A stretch of 64,000 nucleotides of DNA from Shinella pollutisoli (GCF_024609765.1 NZ_JANFDG010000005.1:153949-217948); one strand, 5' to 3'. Positions 31,289 through 40,580 are shown, counted from the first letter of the stretch. The notes: generated from the sequence alone by a model not told the origin. Translations and numbers: made by a program.

Positions 31289-32581
31289 CTACCCCAGCGA
31301 ATGCACCCGCTTGCCGGCAACATAGGTGCTGACGGCACGCCCCGTAAAGCGGGCATCCTCGAAGGCGGTGTTCTTCGAGCGCGAGACGAAGGTGTCGCGC
31401 GTCGCAAGCCATGGCTCGTCGGGATCGATCAGCACGATGTCGGCCGCAGCCCCCGGCGCGAGCGTGCCGGCGTCGAGACCGAAGATCTTTGCGGGCCGCG
31501 TCGACAGCGCATCGACGAGCCGCATCAAGGGCACCTCGCCGCTGTGGTGCAGGCGGAGTGCCGCGGCGAGCATCGTCTCCAGCCCGATCGCCCCGTCGGC
31601 GGCGTCGGCGAAGGGCAGGCGCTTGGTGTCGACGTCCTGCGGGTCGTGCGAGGAGACGATGATGTCGATCGTCCCCTTCGCCAATGCGTCGACCATCGCC
31701 TTGCGGTCGTCCTCGCCGCGCAAGGGCGGCGAGAGCTTGAAGAAGGTGCGGTACTCGCCGATGTCGTTCTCGTTCAGCGTCAGGTGGTTGATCGAGATGC
31801 CGCAGGTGACGTTCGCCCCGCGCGCCCGGGCGATCTCGATGGCGTCCGCCGATTCCGGCACGGAGATCTGCGCGGCATGGTAGGCGGCCGTGGTCAGGCC
31901 GGCGATGCGGAGATCCCGTTCGAGCGGGATCAGCTCCGCCTCGCGCGGCGTGCCGGAGAGGCCGAGCCAGCTTGCAAGCAGCCCTTCGTTCATGACGCCG
32001 CCGGCGCCGAGGTGCTTGTCGCGCGTCTCCAGCGCGATGACGCCGCCGAAGGTGCGGGCATAGGTCATGGCGCGGCGCAGCACCTGCGCGTTGTGCACGG
32101 GGTGGCGGCCGTTGGTGAAGGCGACGGCGCCGGCCTCCTTGAGCAGGCCGAATTCCGTCATCTCCTCGCCGGCGAGACCCTTGGTCAGCGCTGCGGCCGG
32201 ATGGATGTTGACGACCGCCTTGTCGCGCGCCGTCTTCAGCACGAACTCGACCAGCGCCACGTCGTCGATGACCGGATCGGTGTCCGGCATCATGATGAAG
32301 GAGGTGACGCCGCCCGCCGCCGCGGCGCGCGCGGCCGATTCGATCGTCTCGCGATGCTCGCCGCCCGGCTCGCCGACGAAGACGCGCGCGTCGACGAGGC
32401 CCGGCGCGGCGATCAGCCCGCGTCCGTCGACCACCTCGGCCCCTTCCGGCGCGCCCTGGTTCAGCGCGCCGGCGCCCGCGGCGGCGATCCGGCCGTTCTC
32501 GACGACGATGGCGCCCTTTTCATCGACGTTGCGCGACGGGTCGAGGATGCGGACGTTCTGGATGACGGTCGTGCGGCTCAT
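31289..32581 (-). CDS. dihydroorotase homologue lacking metal ligands (PyrC-prime type)
   Basis: The 430-residue amidohydrolase-fold protein aligns with class I dihydroorotase but has lost key residues. The DxHxH motif is DARVF at 64-68; the third ligand position in the YHxxH segment is Gln238 (YHAAQIS); and the Asp of TDHAP is Ser321 (VSSHDPQ). Such proteins are expected to be catalytically dead. In Pseudomonas a similar inactive PyrC-prime encoded next to pyrB is needed to assemble active aspartate transcarbamoylase, which is the likely role here. The start overlaps the pyrB stop by ATGA (32578-32581). A true dihydroorotase should be encoded elsewhere. Confidence 0.88.
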   Translation of the reverse strand: MSRTTVIQNVRILDPSRNVDEKGAIVVENGRIAAAGAGALNQGAPEGAEVVDGRGLIAAPGLVDARVFVGEPGGEHRETIESAARAAAAGGVTSFIMMPDTDPVIDDVALVEFVLKTARDKAVVNIHPAAALTKGLAGEEMTEFGLLKEAGAVAFTNGRHPVHNAQVLRRAMTYARTFGGVIALETRDKHLGAGGVMNEGLLASWLGLSGTPREAELIPLERDLRIAGLTTAAYHAAQISVPESADAIEIARARGANVTCGISINHLTLNENDIGEYRTFFKLSPPLRGEDDRKAMVDALAKGTIDIIVSSHDPQDVDTKRLPFADAADGAIGLETMLAAALRLHHSGEVPLMRLVDALSTRPAKIFGLDAGTLAPGAAADIVLIDPDEPWLATRDTFVSRSKNTAFEDARFTGRAVSTYVAGKRVHSLG

Positions 32582-33519
32582 GCGCGGGGCTCCCGGTTCT
32601 GCGAGAGAAGAAGCGTTTCCATCACGGCCATGCGCACGGCGACCCCCATCTCGACCTGCTGCTCGATCACGCTCTGCGGCCCGTCGGCGATCTCCGAGGC
32701 GATCTCGACGCCGCGGTTCATCGGGCCGGGATGCATGACCAGCGCATCCGCCTTCGCCGCTTTCAGCTTCTCCGCGTCGAGGCCGTAATAGTGGAAATAT
32801 TCGCGCACCGAGGGCACGAAGGCGCCGGACATGCGCTCGCGCTGCAGGCGCAGCATCATCACCACGTCGGCGTCCTTCAGCCCCTCAGCCATCGAGTGGT
32901 AGACCTCGGCGCCCATCTCGGCGATGCCGGAGGGGAGCAGCGTCGGCGGCGCGACGACGCGCACGCGCGCGCCCATGGCGTTGAGCAGCAGGATGTTCGA
33001 GCGGGCGACGCGCGAATGCAAGACGTCGCCGCAGATCGCCACGATGATGCGCGAGAGCTTGCCCCGGGCCCGGCGGATCGTCAGCGCGTCGAGCAGCGCC
33101 TGGGTCGGATGCTCGTGCTGGCCGTCGCCGGCGTTCACCACCGCGCAGGAGACCTTTTGGGCGAGCAGGGCGGCGGCCCCGGCGGAGGAGTGGCGCACCA
33201 CCAGAACGTCGGGGTGCATGGCGTTCAGCGTCATCGCCGTGTCGATCAGCGTCTCGCCCTTCTTCACCGAGGAATTGCCGACCGACATGTTCATCACGTC
33301 CGCGCCGAGACGCTTTCCGGCGAGCTCGAAGGAGGATTGCGTGCGCGTCGAGGCCTCGAAGAACAGGTTGATCTGGGTGAGGCCGCGCAGCGTCGAGGTC
33401 TTCTTCTCGCGCTGGCGGGAGATCTTCACGGCCTCGTCGGCCCGGTCGAGCAGGAGCGTGATGTCCTGCTCGGTCAGGCCCTTGATGCCGAGGAGGTGGC
33501 GATGCGGAAAGAGGTCCAT
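32578..33519 (-). CDS. pyrB: aspartate carbamoyltransferase catalytic subunit
   Basis: The enzyme makes N-carbamoyl-aspartate from carbamoyl phosphate and aspartate in pyrimidine synthesis. Motifs are the carbamoyl-phosphate loop [13 protein letters not shown] near residue 53, the HPTQALLD motif near 135, and [12 protein letters not shown] near 260. The 313 residues (ATG 33519, [14 protein letters not shown]) are the normal size; ATG 33534 would add five residues. No pyrI regulatory gene is adjacent; instead the partner is the inactive dihydroorotase homologue, translationally coupled by ATGA. Confidence 0.95.
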   Translation of the reverse strand: MDLFPHRHLLGIKGLTEQDITLLLDRADEAVKISRQREKKTSTLRGLTQINLFFEASTRTQSSFELAGKRLGADVMNMSVGNSSVKKGETLIDTAMTLNAMHPDVLVVRHSSAGAAALLAQKVSCAVVNAGDGQHEHPTQALLDALTIRRARGKLSRIIVAICGDVLHSRVARSNILLLNAMGARVRVVAPPTLLPSGIAEMGAEVYHSMAEGLKDADVVMMLRLQRERMSGAFVPSVREYFHYYGLDAEKLKAAKADALVMHPGPMNRGVEIASEIADGPQSVIEQQVEMGVAVRMAVMETLLLSQNREPRA

Positions 33520-33679
33520 GGGGCTCCGCCTCAACTGTCGTGGATATGCGGGCTTTCCTTAGAGCCTCGCTCCCGCCCCGGCAAGGAAAAGACGGGCCTT
33601 TCGCCGCATTCCCACGCTTTTCTGAGGCCGCCCGCGTCCCCCCGTTTCGTCCGCTCCGGAACTGGGCTAGAACCCCTCC

Positions 33680-35332
33680 ATGACTCGCGACGCACGCACC
33701 GAACAGAAACTCGCCGATCTCAACCAGCCGCCGCTCTGGTCGGGCATCAACGCCTACCGCTCCGACCCGCTGCTGGTCGACGCCACAGACGCGATGCCGA
33801 AGGCGCTGCGCGACGAGTTCGACGCCATCGGCCGCTACGTCACCTCGCCGGAGGCGCAGGAGCTCGCCCGCATGGCCAACCACGGCGTGCCGGAGCTGCG
33901 CACCCACGGGCCGCGCGGCGAGCGCATCGACGTCGTCGATTTCCATCCCGCCTGGCATGCGCTGATGCGCCGCTCGATGGCAAGCGGCCTGCATTCCTCG
34001 CTGTGGGAGACCGTCGCCGACGAGAAGGGCAGGGCGCACAAGGCCCGCGCCGTGCGCTTCTACCTGACGGCCCAGCTCGAAAGCGGCCATCTCTGCCCGC
34101 TGACGATGACCAGCGCCTCGGTCGCCGCCCTTTCCGCCTCGCCGCAGGTGCAGCGCGAATGGGGCGGCAAGATCCTGTCGCGCAAATACGATTCGACCAA
34201 CAAGCCGGCCATGCAGAAGAGCGCCGTCACCATCGGCATGGGCATGACGGAAAAGCAGGGCGGCACGGACGTCCGCGCCAATACCTCGACGGCCGAGCGC
34301 GTCGGCGAGGGCATCTATCGCCTTTCGGGCCACAAGTGGTTCATGTCGGCGCCGATGAGCGACGGCTTCGTCATGCTGGCGAAGACGCGCGAGGGCATGG
34401 GCTGTTTCCTCGTGCCGCGCCTCCTGGAGGACGGCTCGACCAACGGCCTGCGCTTCCAGCGCCTCAAGGACAAGATCGGCAACCGCTCGAACGCCTCCTC
34501 GGAAGTGGAGTTCTCCGACACCTTCGGCTTCCTGCTCGGCGCGCCGGACGCCGGCATCCGCACCATCCTCGACATGGTGACGCTGACGCGGCTCGACTGC
34601 GCGCTGGCCTCGGCCGGCATCATGCGCGCCTCGCTCGCTGAAGCCGTGCACCACACGCGCGGCCGGAACGTCTTCGGCAAGCCGCTCGTCGCCCAGCCGA
34701 TCATGACGCGCGTGCTCGCCGACATGGCGCTCGACGTGGCCGGCGCCACGGCGCTCGCCTTCCGCCTCGCCGAGGCCTTCGACAAGGCGCGCGACAGCGC
34801 CGAGGACGCGGCCTACGCCCGCGTCATGACGCCCGTCACGAAATACTGGTGCTGCAAGATCGCGCCCGCCCTCATCTACGAGGCGATGGAGTGCATCGGC
34901 GGCAGCGGCTACGTCGAGGAACGGCCGATCGCCCGCCACTACCGCGAGGCCCCGGTCAACGCGATCTGGGAGGGTTCCGGCAACGTCATGGCGCTCGACG
35001 TGCTGCGCGTGCTCGGCCACGGCAAGGATCTGTTCGAGATCCTGTTTGCAGCGCTCGCCCGCGATCTCGGCCCGGCCGGCCGCAAGACGGTCGAGGTGCT
35101 GCGCGCCGCCCTTTCGCTCTGCGAGCGCGACGAGGGGGCGGCGCGCCTGCTGGTCGAGCAGCTCGCGCTCGCCGCCGCCGCCGCCGAGCTCTACCGGGCC
35201 GGGGCGGGCAGGGTGGCCGACGCCTTCCTCGAGACGCGGCTCGCGTCGGGCTGGCGCGCCACCTACGGCATGCTCGATTCGCGCTTCGATTCGGCCTACA
35301 TCGTCGACCTGCTCTATCCGCCGGCGCGGTAG
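33680..35332 (+). CDS. AidB-like acyl-CoA dehydrogenase family flavoprotein
   Basis: The 550-residue protein belongs to the acyl-CoA dehydrogenase superfamily and has the AidB architecture: an N-terminal extension of about 170 residues, the FAD-binding motif GMGMTEKQGGTDVRANTS near residue 192, a C-terminal domain with ECIGGSGYVEERPIARHYRE near 415, and an extra C-terminal helical domain. E. coli AidB is induced by alkylation stress, binds DNA and has isovaleryl-CoA dehydrogenase activity. No Ada-type operator was recognised upstream. A catabolic acyl-CoA dehydrogenase is less likely because of the extension. Confidence 0.85.
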   Translation: MTRDARTEQKLADLNQPPLWSGINAYRSDPLLVDATDAMPKALRDEFDAIGRYVTSPEAQELARMANHGVPELRTHGPRGERIDVVDFHPAWHALMRRSMASGLHSSLWETVADEKGRAHKARAVRFYLTAQLESGHLCPLTMTSASVAALSASPQVQREWGGKILSRKYDSTNKPAMQKSAVTIGMGMTEKQGGTDVRANTSTAERVGEGIYRLSGHKWFMSAPMSDGFVMLAKTREGMGCFLVPRLLEDGSTNGLRFQRLKDKIGNRSNASSEVEFSDTFGFLLGAPDAGIRTILDMVTLTRLDCALASAGIMRASLAEAVHHTRGRNVFGKPLVAQPIMTRVLADMALDVAGATALAFRLAEAFDKARDSAEDAAYARVMTPVTKYWCCKIAPALIYEAMECIGGSGYVEERPIARHYREAPVNAIWEGSGNVMALDVLRVLGHGKDLFEILFAALARDLGPAGRKTVEVLRAALSLCERDEGAARLLVEQLALAAAAAELYRAGAGRVADAFLETRLASGWRATYGMLDSRFDSAYIVDLLYPPAR

Positions 35333-35364
35333 CTATCGCGCGTGGAATTACAAGCGTGCTTCTC

Positions 35365-35390
35365 GCCCCGTCTCCCCGGCGGGGAGAAGG
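35365..35390. repeat. family B palindrome fragment
   Basis: TCTCCCCGGCGGGGAGA palindrome. It is preceded at 35343-35354 by GGAATTACAAG, which resembles the left end of the 258-bp repeat. The rest of 35333-35543 has several TTAACC/GTTAAC motifs but no gene. Confidence 0.6.
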
Positions 35391-35543
35391 GAACGGCGGC
35401 GCTGCATTTCCTGAATCCCCCAGTCCCCGTCGAAGGCTCGCCTGACGGTGGATATTAACCTTAACAAAGGGTTTACGTTGCGGAGGAAGGGTTAACGGGC
35501 CAAGTTGCGCTTCATGTTTCGTTAACCATGCAGCGAGTGCCCT

Positions 35544-35705
35544 ATGGCCAGGACGGCCTGGATTTTGGTCATGACGACCCTATTTGCCTCTCTGGCGCTC
35601 GACATCGCCGTGCCGCTTGCGGTGCTTCTGGCGGGCGTCGTCGCGAGCGAGACGGTCTTCGTTGCCGGCGACCTTCTGCTCACCATGCGGAGGAGAGCGG
35701 CATGA
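35544..35705 (+). CDS. 53-residue membrane protein
   Basis: A tiny hydrophobic protein with two likely membrane segments (about residues 5-25 and 27-47), beginning MARTAWILVMTTLFASLALD and ending in LLTMRRRAA, which suggests positive charges in the cytosol. It overlaps the start of the next small membrane protein by ATGA (35702-35705), so the two are translationally coupled, the main argument that it is real. The family is unknown to me. No strong ribosome-binding site is visible. Confidence 0.6.
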   Translation: MARTAWILVMTTLFASLALDIAVPLAVLLAGVVASETVFVAGDLLLTMRRRAA

Positions 35706-36025
35706 AGTGGTTCCTGTCCCTCTGGGCGATGCCCGTGGCGCTCCTCGGCGGCTGGTACGGGCTTTCCTACTACGACATGAGCTTCGGCTTCTTCATGCTG
35801 ACGCGCGACGCCCATGACCTGGTGTTCCAGATCTACGGCCATATCCTCGGCATCCCGCCGGAGGACCTGCCGCCGCTCGTCGCCCGCGCCATCGTCTTCG
35901 ACAGCTTCCTGGTGCTCGCGCTCATGGCCTTCCGCCGCCGCCGCCGGATCGCCGCCTGGTGGCAGGCGCGCCGTCAGGCCTCCGAGGCCCTCGCCAGCGA
36001 CGAGAGCCTGTCGAGCGCGCCCTGA
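35702..36025 (+). CDS. DUF6105-like small membrane protein
   Basis: A 107-residue protein with an N-terminal membrane helix ([20 protein letters not shown]), a central amphipathic part ([18 protein letters not shown]), a second helix ([17 protein letters not shown]) and a basic RRRRR segment after it. The N-terminal pattern matches, as I recall, the DUF6105 family found in rhizobia. Function unknown. The start overlaps the stop of the 53-residue membrane protein, and its last 52 bases overlap ruvX on the opposite strand. Confidence 0.78.
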   Translation: MKWFLSLWAMPVALLGGWYGLSYYDMSFGFFMLTRDAHDLVFQIYGHILGIPPEDLPPLVARAIVFDSFLVLALMAFRRRRRIAAWWQARRQASEALASDESLSSAP

Positions 36026-36456
36026 AGGATGAAAGCGGCGGCGGCCGAATCGATCCGCTCCGCCCGCTTCCTGCGCGACACGTCCATCTCGATCAGCGTG
36101 CGCTCCGCCGCCACCGTCGACAGCCGCTCGTCCCAGTAGACGAAGGGTATGTCCGTCTTCTCCGCCATCGTGCGCACGAAGGCGCGCGTCGCCTGCACGC
36201 GCGGGCCGGACGAGCCGTCCATGTTGACGGGCAGGCCGATGACGAAGGCGGCGACCTTCTCCTTCGCGGCGAAGGAAAGCAGCGTCTCGGCGTCCTGCGT
36301 GAACTTCACCCGCTTCAGCACCGGCCGTGGCGTGGCGAGCCTCCGGCCGAGGTCGGAGACGGCAAGCCCGATGGTCTTGGTGCCGAGGTCGAGGCCGGCG
36401 ACCGGCTGGCCGGGCAGGAGGGTTTGCGAAAGCTCTTCCAGCGTCAGTGTCGCCAT
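35974..36456 (-). CDS. ruvX: Holliday junction resolvase-like protein YqgF
   Basis: A 160-residue RNase H-fold protein of the YqgF/RuvX family, linked to 16S rRNA 5' end processing and possibly Holliday-junction resolution. The first motif [15 protein letters not shown] is near residue 21, followed by [15 protein letters not shown] near 73 and the catalytic [11 protein letters not shown] near 107. It is convergent with the DUF6105-like gene and overlaps its last 52 bases. The next gene on the same strand is the PhnA-type protein, 10 bases upstream. Confidence 0.93.
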   Translation of the reverse strand: MATLTLEELSQTLLPGQPVAGLDLGTKTIGLAVSDLGRRLATPRPVLKRVKFTQDAETLLSFAAKEKVAAFVIGLPVNMDGSSGPRVQATRAFVRTMAEKTDIPFVYWDERLSTVAAERTLIEMDVSRRKRAERIDSAAAAFILQGALDRLSSLARASEA

Positions 36457-36466
36457 GGAGATCCCC

Positions 36467-36763
36467 TCAGCGCTTGCGGACGAATTCCGTGCGCAGCACC
36501 AGCCCCTTGATGGTCTCGTGCCGGCAGTCGATCTCCTCCGGATTGTCGGTGAGGCGGATCGAGCGGATCACGGTGCCCTGCTTCAGCGTCTGCCCGGCGC
36601 CCTTCACCTTGAGATCCTTCACCAGCACGACCGAATCGCCGTCGGCGAGCACGTTGCCGGCCGCGTCGTGCACGACGTTGGCAGCGGCCTTTTCCGCCGC
36701 GATTTCGGAGGCCGGCCGCCATTCGCCGGTCGCTTCGTCGTAGATATAGTCGTCGTCGCTCAT
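36467..36763 (-). CDS. PhnA-domain protein (zinc ribbon absent)
   Basis: A 98-residue protein whose core, [26 protein letters not shown] (split here for length: [11 protein letters not shown] and [15 protein letters not shown]), matches the PhnA/YjdM KOW-like domain. The N-terminal part is only [18 protein letters not shown] and has no CxxC pairs, so the zinc ribbon of E. coli PhnA is absent. PhnA is not itself needed for phosphonate use, so no function can be stated. It is 10 bases upstream of ruvX on the same strand and divergent from the UPF0173 gene. Confidence 0.85.
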   Translation of the reverse strand: MSDDDYIYDEATGEWRPASEIAAEKAAANVVHDAAGNVLADGDSVVLVKDLKVKGAGQTLKQGTVIRSIRLTDNPEEIDCRHETIKGLVLRTEFVRKR

Positions 36764-36872
36764 GGCGGCTCCTTCAAGCTGGGACATTAGCCGCTTATAA
36801 CGATCCCACGACGGATGGAAACGGCCTTCGCCGCTTCTATATCGCGCCAAAGGACCAAACGGGAGAACAAGC

Positions 36873-37577
36873 ATGAAAATCACCTGGCTCGGCCATTCCG
36901 CCTTCCGCATCGAGACGGCGAAGGCGAGGATCCTCATCGACCCGTTCTTCACCGGAAACCCCGCCTTCGACGAATCGACCCGTAAGGACGCCGCGGCGGG
37001 CCTCACCCACGTCCTCCTGACCCATGGCCACGGCGACCACGTCGGCGACACGATCGCCATCGCCAGGGAGACGGGCGCGACGGTGCTGGCGAACGCTGAT
37101 CTCGCCGCTTGGCTCGGCTCGAAGGGCGTCGGCACCGTCGACATGGGCAATACCGGCGGCACCGTGCATTACGACGGCTTCTCCGTCACCTTCGTCAACG
37201 CGCTCCATTCCTCCGCGCAGATCACCGAGGACGGCGTCTCCCATTCGCTCGGCAACGCCAACGGCCTCGTGCTGCATGTCGAGGACGAGCCGACGCTCTA
37301 CCACATGGGCGACACCGACATCTTCTCCGACATGGGCCTCATCAACGAGCTGCACCAGCCCGACATCGGCCTCGTGCCGATCGGCGACCGCTTCACCATG
37401 GGCGGCGCGGTGGCGGCACTCGCCTGCCGCCGCTTCTTCCAGTTCTCGACGGTGATCCCCTGCCACTACGGCTCCTTCGGCATCATCGAGAAGACCGCCG
37501 ACACCTTCCTCGCCGCCATGGACGGCCAGTCCTCGATTGTGGAGGTTCCGCGCGTCGGCGACGTCGTCGTGCGCTGA
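36873..37577 (+). CDS. UPF0173 metal-dependent hydrolase
   Basis: A 234-residue metallo-beta-lactamase-fold protein. It starts [14 protein letters not shown], contains [11 protein letters not shown] (the HxHxDH metal motif) near residue 50, GDTDIFSDM near 147 and IPCHYGSFG near 200, exactly as in the UPF0173/YtkL family. The natural substrate is unknown. A stem-loop (37593-37621) follows, then gatC. The gene is divergent from the PhnA-type protein. Confidence 0.92.
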   Translation: MKITWLGHSAFRIETAKARILIDPFFTGNPAFDESTRKDAAAGLTHVLLTHGHGDHVGDTIAIARETGATVLANADLAAWLGSKGVGTVDMGNTGGTVHYDGFSVTFVNALHSSAQITEDGVSHSLGNANGLVLHVEDEPTLYHMGDTDIFSDMGLINELHQPDIGLVPIGDRFTMGGAVAALACRRFFQFSTVIPCHYGSFGIIEKTADTFLAAMDGQSSIVEVPRVGDVVVR

Positions 37578-37592
37578 AATCCGGACAGCACG

Positions 37593-37621
37593 CGCAAACC
37601 GGGCCTGCACCCGGTTGCGCC
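37593..37621 (+). terminator. stem-loop downstream of the UPF0173 gene
   Basis: GCGCAAACCGGG pairs with CCCGGTTGCGC with one bulged base. There is no clear T-run, so it may be a weak or Rho-assisted terminator separating this gene from gatC. Confidence 0.5.
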
Positions 37622-37672
37622 CCTCCGGCTTGGTCAGTATAGCGGAGGGGTATTTCTGACCGGAGACGCCCC

Positions 37673-37960
37673 ATGTCCGTAGATATCGCCACCGTGAAGC
37701 GCGTCGCGCGCCTTGCCCGCATCGCCGTCAGCGAGGAAGAGGCAAACCGCATGACCGGCGAGCTGAACGGCATCCTCGGCTTCGTCGAGCAACTGTCCGA
37801 GGTGGACGTCGCGGGCGTCGAGCCGATGACCTCCGTCACGCCGATGGCGATGAAGAAGCGCGAGGACGCCGTCACCGACGGCGACAAGGCCGACGACATC
37901 GTCGCCAACGCGCCGGCCTCCGACCGCAACTTCTTCCTGGTTCCCAAGGTGGTCGAGTAA
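37673..37960 (+). CDS. gatC: Asp-tRNA(Asn)/Glu-tRNA(Gln) amidotransferase subunit GatC
   Basis: The 95-residue subunit holds GatA and GatB together in the transamidosome. It begins [20 protein letters not shown] and contains the conserved [18 protein letters not shown] segment. gatA follows after 48 bases. Presence of gatCAB means that Gln-tRNA and possibly Asn-tRNA are made by transamidation of mischarged tRNAs. Confidence 0.95.
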   Translation: MSVDIATVKRVARLARIAVSEEEANRMTGELNGILGFVEQLSEVDVAGVEPMTSVTPMAMKKREDAVTDGDKADDIVANAPASDRNFFLVPKVVE

Positions 37961-38008
37961 CACCGTCCGCCCGCCGTCCGAACCGCCCGTATCCGAAAGA
38001 CGTCCTCC

Positions 38009-39490
38009 ATGACCGACCTGACCCGCCTCACCATCGCCGAAGCGCGCGAAAAACTCGCCGCGAAGGAATTTTCCGCCGCCGAGCTGACCGACGCCTATCT
38101 CGCCGCGATCGAGGCCGCCAACCCGGCGATCAACGCCTATGTCACCGTCACCGCCGACAAGGCGCGCGCGATGGCGAAGGCCTCCGACGCCCGCATCGCC
38201 GCCGGCAAGGCCGGCGCGCTGGAGGGCATCCCGCTCGGCATCAAGGACCTGTTCGGCACCGAGGGCGTCCACACCCAGGCCTGCAGCCACATCCTCGACG
38301 GCTTCAGGCCGCGTTACGAATCGACCGTCACGCAGAACCTCTGGAACGACGGCGCGGTGATGCTCGGCAAGCTCAACATGGACGAGTTCGCCATGGGCTC
38401 CTCCAACGAGACCTCTTATTACGGCCCCGTGAAGAACCCGTGGCGCGCCAAGGGCTCCAATGCCGACCTAGTGCCGGGCGGCTCCTCCGGCGGCTCGGCG
38501 GCCGCCGTCGCCGCCTTCCTCTGCGCCGGCGCGACCGCGACCGACACCGGCGGCTCGATCCGCCAGCCCGCCGCCTTCACCGGCACCGTCGGCATCAAGC
38601 CGACCTACGGCCGCTGCTCCCGCTTCGGCGTCGTCGCCTTCGCCTCCTCGCTCGACCAGGCCGGCCCCATCGCCCGCGACGTGCGCGACGCGGCGATCCT
38701 GCTCAGGTCCATGGCGAGCGTCGACGACAAGGACACGACCTCCGTCGACCTGCCGGTGCCGGACTACGAGGCGGCACTCGGCCAGTCGCTGAAGGGCATG
38801 AAGATCGGCATCCCCAAGGAATACCGCGTCGACGGCATGCCCGAGGAGATCGAGGCGCTCTGGCAGCAGGGCATCGCCTGGCTGAAGGACGCCGGCGCGG
38901 AGATCGTCGACATCACCCTGCCGCACACGAAATACGCGCTGCCGGCCTATTACATCGTCGCGCCCGCGGAAGCCTCCTCGAACCTCGCCCGCTACGACGG
39001 CGTGCGCTACGGGCTGCGCGTCGACGGCAAGGACATCGTCGACATGTACGAGAAGACCCGCGCCGCCGGCTTTGGCACCGAGGTCAAGCGCCGCATCCTG
39101 ATCGGCACCTACGTGCTCTCGGCCGGCTACTACGACGCCTATTACCTCCGGGCGCAGAAGGTGCGCACGCTGATCAAGCGCGACTTCGAGCTCGCCTTCC
39201 AGGCCGGTGTCGACGCGATCCTGACGCCGGCCACCCCGTCGTCGGCCTTCGGCATCGCCGACGAGGACCTCGCCGCCGATCCGGTGAAGATGTATCTCAA
39301 TGACATCTTCACGGTGACGGTGAACATGGCCGGCCTGCCGGGCCTGTCGGTTCCCGCCGGCCTCGACCATAAGGGCCTGCCGCTCGGCCTCCAGCTCATC
39401 GGCAAGCCCTTCGAGGAGGAGACCCTCTTCAGGACCGCCCACGTCATCGAGCAGGCCGCCGGCCGCTTCTCGCCGACGAAGTGGTGGTAG
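38009..39490 (+). CDS. gatA: Asp-tRNA(Asn)/Glu-tRNA(Gln) amidotransferase subunit GatA
   Basis: The glutaminase subunit (493 residues) of the amidase signature family. The catalytic triad is Lys in [12 protein letters not shown] (about residue 78), cis-Ser in [13 protein letters not shown] (about 153) and the nucleophilic Ser in [15 protein letters not shown] (about 177). It supplies ammonia from glutamine to GatB. A perfect palindrome follows the stop codon. Confidence 0.97.
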   Translation: MTDLTRLTIAEAREKLAAKEFSAAELTDAYLAAIEAANPAINAYVTVTADKARAMAKASDARIAAGKAGALEGIPLGIKDLFGTEGVHTQACSHILDGFRPRYESTVTQNLWNDGAVMLGKLNMDEFAMGSSNETSYYGPVKNPWRAKGSNADLVPGGSSGGSAAAVAAFLCAGATATDTGGSIRQPAAFTGTVGIKPTYGRCSRFGVVAFASSLDQAGPIARDVRDAAILLRSMASVDDKDTTSVDLPVPDYEAALGQSLKGMKIGIPKEYRVDGMPEEIEALWQQGIAWLKDAGAEIVDITLPHTKYALPAYYIVAPAEASSNLARYDGVRYGLRVDGKDIVDMYEKTRAAGFGTEVKRRILIGTYVLSAGYYDAYYLRAQKVRTLIKRDFELAFQAGVDAILTPATPSSAFGIADEDLAADPVKMYLNDIFTVTVNMAGLPGLSVPAGLDHKGLPLGLQLIGKPFEEETLFRTAHVIEQAAGRFSPTKWW

Positions 39491-39509
39491 GCATTGTGCT
39501 TGTGATACC

Positions 39510-39539
39510 CCCCCCTCTGGCCGGCAGGCCAGAGGGGGG
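39510..39539. terminator. perfect 13-bp palindrome after gatA (family C core)
   Basis: CCCCCCTCTGGCC pairs with GGCCAGAGGGGGG around a GGCA loop. It resembles the half-element of family C at 15098, shares the CCCCCCTCTG outer sequence, and has no T-run. It may act as a stem-loop at the end of gatA mRNA or be a solitary repeat. Confidence 0.6.
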
Positions 39540-39615
39540 TAGCTCGCGCAATCCACAATCATTTCGATTCGTCTCACTCGCCACGGCGGCGTGACGGTGC
39601 TTTGATGCTTCCGCC

Positions 39616-40128
39616 ATGATCACCGTCCGCAACGCCCGCGAAGAGGACATCCCGCTGCTCGTCGACATCGGCGTGGCGGCCTGGGCGCAGGCCGCGACGG
39701 GCCTTGCCGACCTCTCGACGCTGCGCGAGAACGCCCGCATCGCCTTCCAGCAGTTCCTCGTCGCGCACTGGCTGCGGGCGATCGTCGCCGAGCAGGCGGG
39801 GGCGGTCGTCGGCTGGGCGGCGCGCGAGGCGCTGGACGACGAGATCACCGACCTCTGGGTCGATCCCGCCCGGCAGCGGCAGGGGGCCGGCACGGCGCTG
39901 GTCGCAGCCCTTGAGGCGGAGATCGCCGCCGCCGGCTTCGAGGCCGCGCGCCTCCAGACCCATGCGCGCAACGACCGCGCGGTCGGCTTCTTCCGCAACC
40001 GCGGCTACGGCGTGCACTGGCTCTCGGTCGCCTATGCCGCCCGCCTCGACCGCGACGTCGAATCGGTCGGCCTGAGGAAGCAACTCGTCGCCGACGAACC
40101 GCTCGGATACGGGCCGGGCGGCTTCTGA
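39616..40128 (+). CDS. GNAT family N-acetyltransferase, possibly YjhQ-like
   Basis: A 170-residue acetyltransferase of the Gcn5 family. The acetyl-CoA binding loop is DPARQRQGAGTAL near residue 86, followed by the usual C-terminal pattern RNDRAVGFFRNRGYGVH. The substrate cannot be read. It is convergent with the YjhX homologue 34 bases away. In E. coli the TopAI toxin gene yjhX sits beside yjhQ, a GNAT protein acting as antitoxin, so this pair could be equivalent. The orientation differs (here convergent), so the assignment is tentative. Confidence 0.85.
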   Translation: MITVRNAREEDIPLLVDIGVAAWAQAATGLADLSTLRENARIAFQQFLVAHWLRAIVAEQAGAVVGWAAREALDDEITDLWVDPARQRQGAGTALVAALEAEIAAAGFEAARLQTHARNDRAVGFFRNRGYGVHWLSVAYAARLDRDVESVGLRKQLVADEPLGYGPGGF

Positions 40129-40162
40129 GAGGAGGCGGGCGCGCCGCCCCCTCCCGAAGCGG

Positions 40163-40420
40163 TCAGCGGTTGTCGGCCTGGGCGCGGACGAGCTCCAGCC
40201 CGCGGCCGGTGATGCGATAGGGCCTGCCCCCGCTGGAGGCGATGCAGCCGCGCCGCTTCAGCTTGCGGAAGAGCGGGATGTCCAGCCCGCCCGTGCGCCA
40301 GCCGTCCCGCGTGATGCAGGCGACGGCGACGATCCTGCGGTTCTCGCCCCTTTCGATGTCGATCCTGCCGCCCTGGGCGAGCAGGTGGAGAATGCGCTGT
40401 TCCGCGCGTGAGATGTCCAT
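40163..40420 (-). CDS. YjhX/TopAI family (UPF0386) protein
   Basis: The 85-residue basic protein begins MDISRAEQRILHLLAQGGRI and contains CITRDGWRTGGLDIPLFRKL and GRPYRITGRGLE, matching the UPF0386/YjhX family in both sequence pattern and length (E. coli YjhX is 85 residues). E. coli YjhX, also called TopAI, binds topoisomerase I and blocks it. topA is in this same window. A dyad CGTTC-GCAT-GAACG (40441-40454) lies just upstream of the start and might be an operator. A GNAT gene is adjacent. Confidence 0.88.
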   Translation of the reverse strand: MDISRAEQRILHLLAQGGRIDIERGENRRIVAVACITRDGWRTGGLDIPLFRKLKRRGCIASSGGRPYRITGRGLELVRAQADNR

Positions 40421-40440
40421 TGTTCCGGAAACCTGTCTGG

Positions 40441-40454
40441 CGTTCGCATGAACG
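40441..40454 (-). promoter_or_regulatory. inverted repeat upstream of the YjhX homologue
   Basis: CGTTC and GAACG are separated by GCAT, 21 bases before the start codon. The place fits an autoregulatory operator, but GAAC/GTTC in inverted orientation is not a LexA box of this group. It also lies just beyond the end of the sRNA candidate at 40457. Confidence 0.35.
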
Positions 40455-40456
40455 CG

Positions 40457-40580
40457 AAAAAACGGTCCGCCACCCGGGGGTGGCAGGGTTCATCGTTTTT
40501 CCGACCCCGCGCGCAAAAGGATGCGGGCAGGGTCCTCAGCGGGTCTCCGACTGGTGTGACATCCAGACTCCATGAAGGAC
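40457..40580 (-). ncRNA. candidate small RNA between the YjhX homologue and gatB
   Basis: On the minus strand ATTGAC (40611-40616) and CCTATG (40588-40593), spaced by 17 bases, resemble the rhizobial sRNA promoter CTTGAC-N17-CTATAT. The predicted RNA of about 124 nt contains CTGG...CCAG and CCTGCCC-type stems and ends with GCCACCC...GGGTGGC followed, after GGACCG, by six U residues (40457-40462). It is not the leader of the YjhX homologue, because the terminator would stop transcription before that gene. I cannot assign a family. No coding frame is convincing here. Confidence 0.5.

Noticed and set aside
35455..35530. Possible CtrA sites (TTAACC, GTTAAC) before the 53-residue membrane gene
   Set aside because: Several half sites exist, but none has the TTAA-N7-TTAA spacing, so I did not annotate them.
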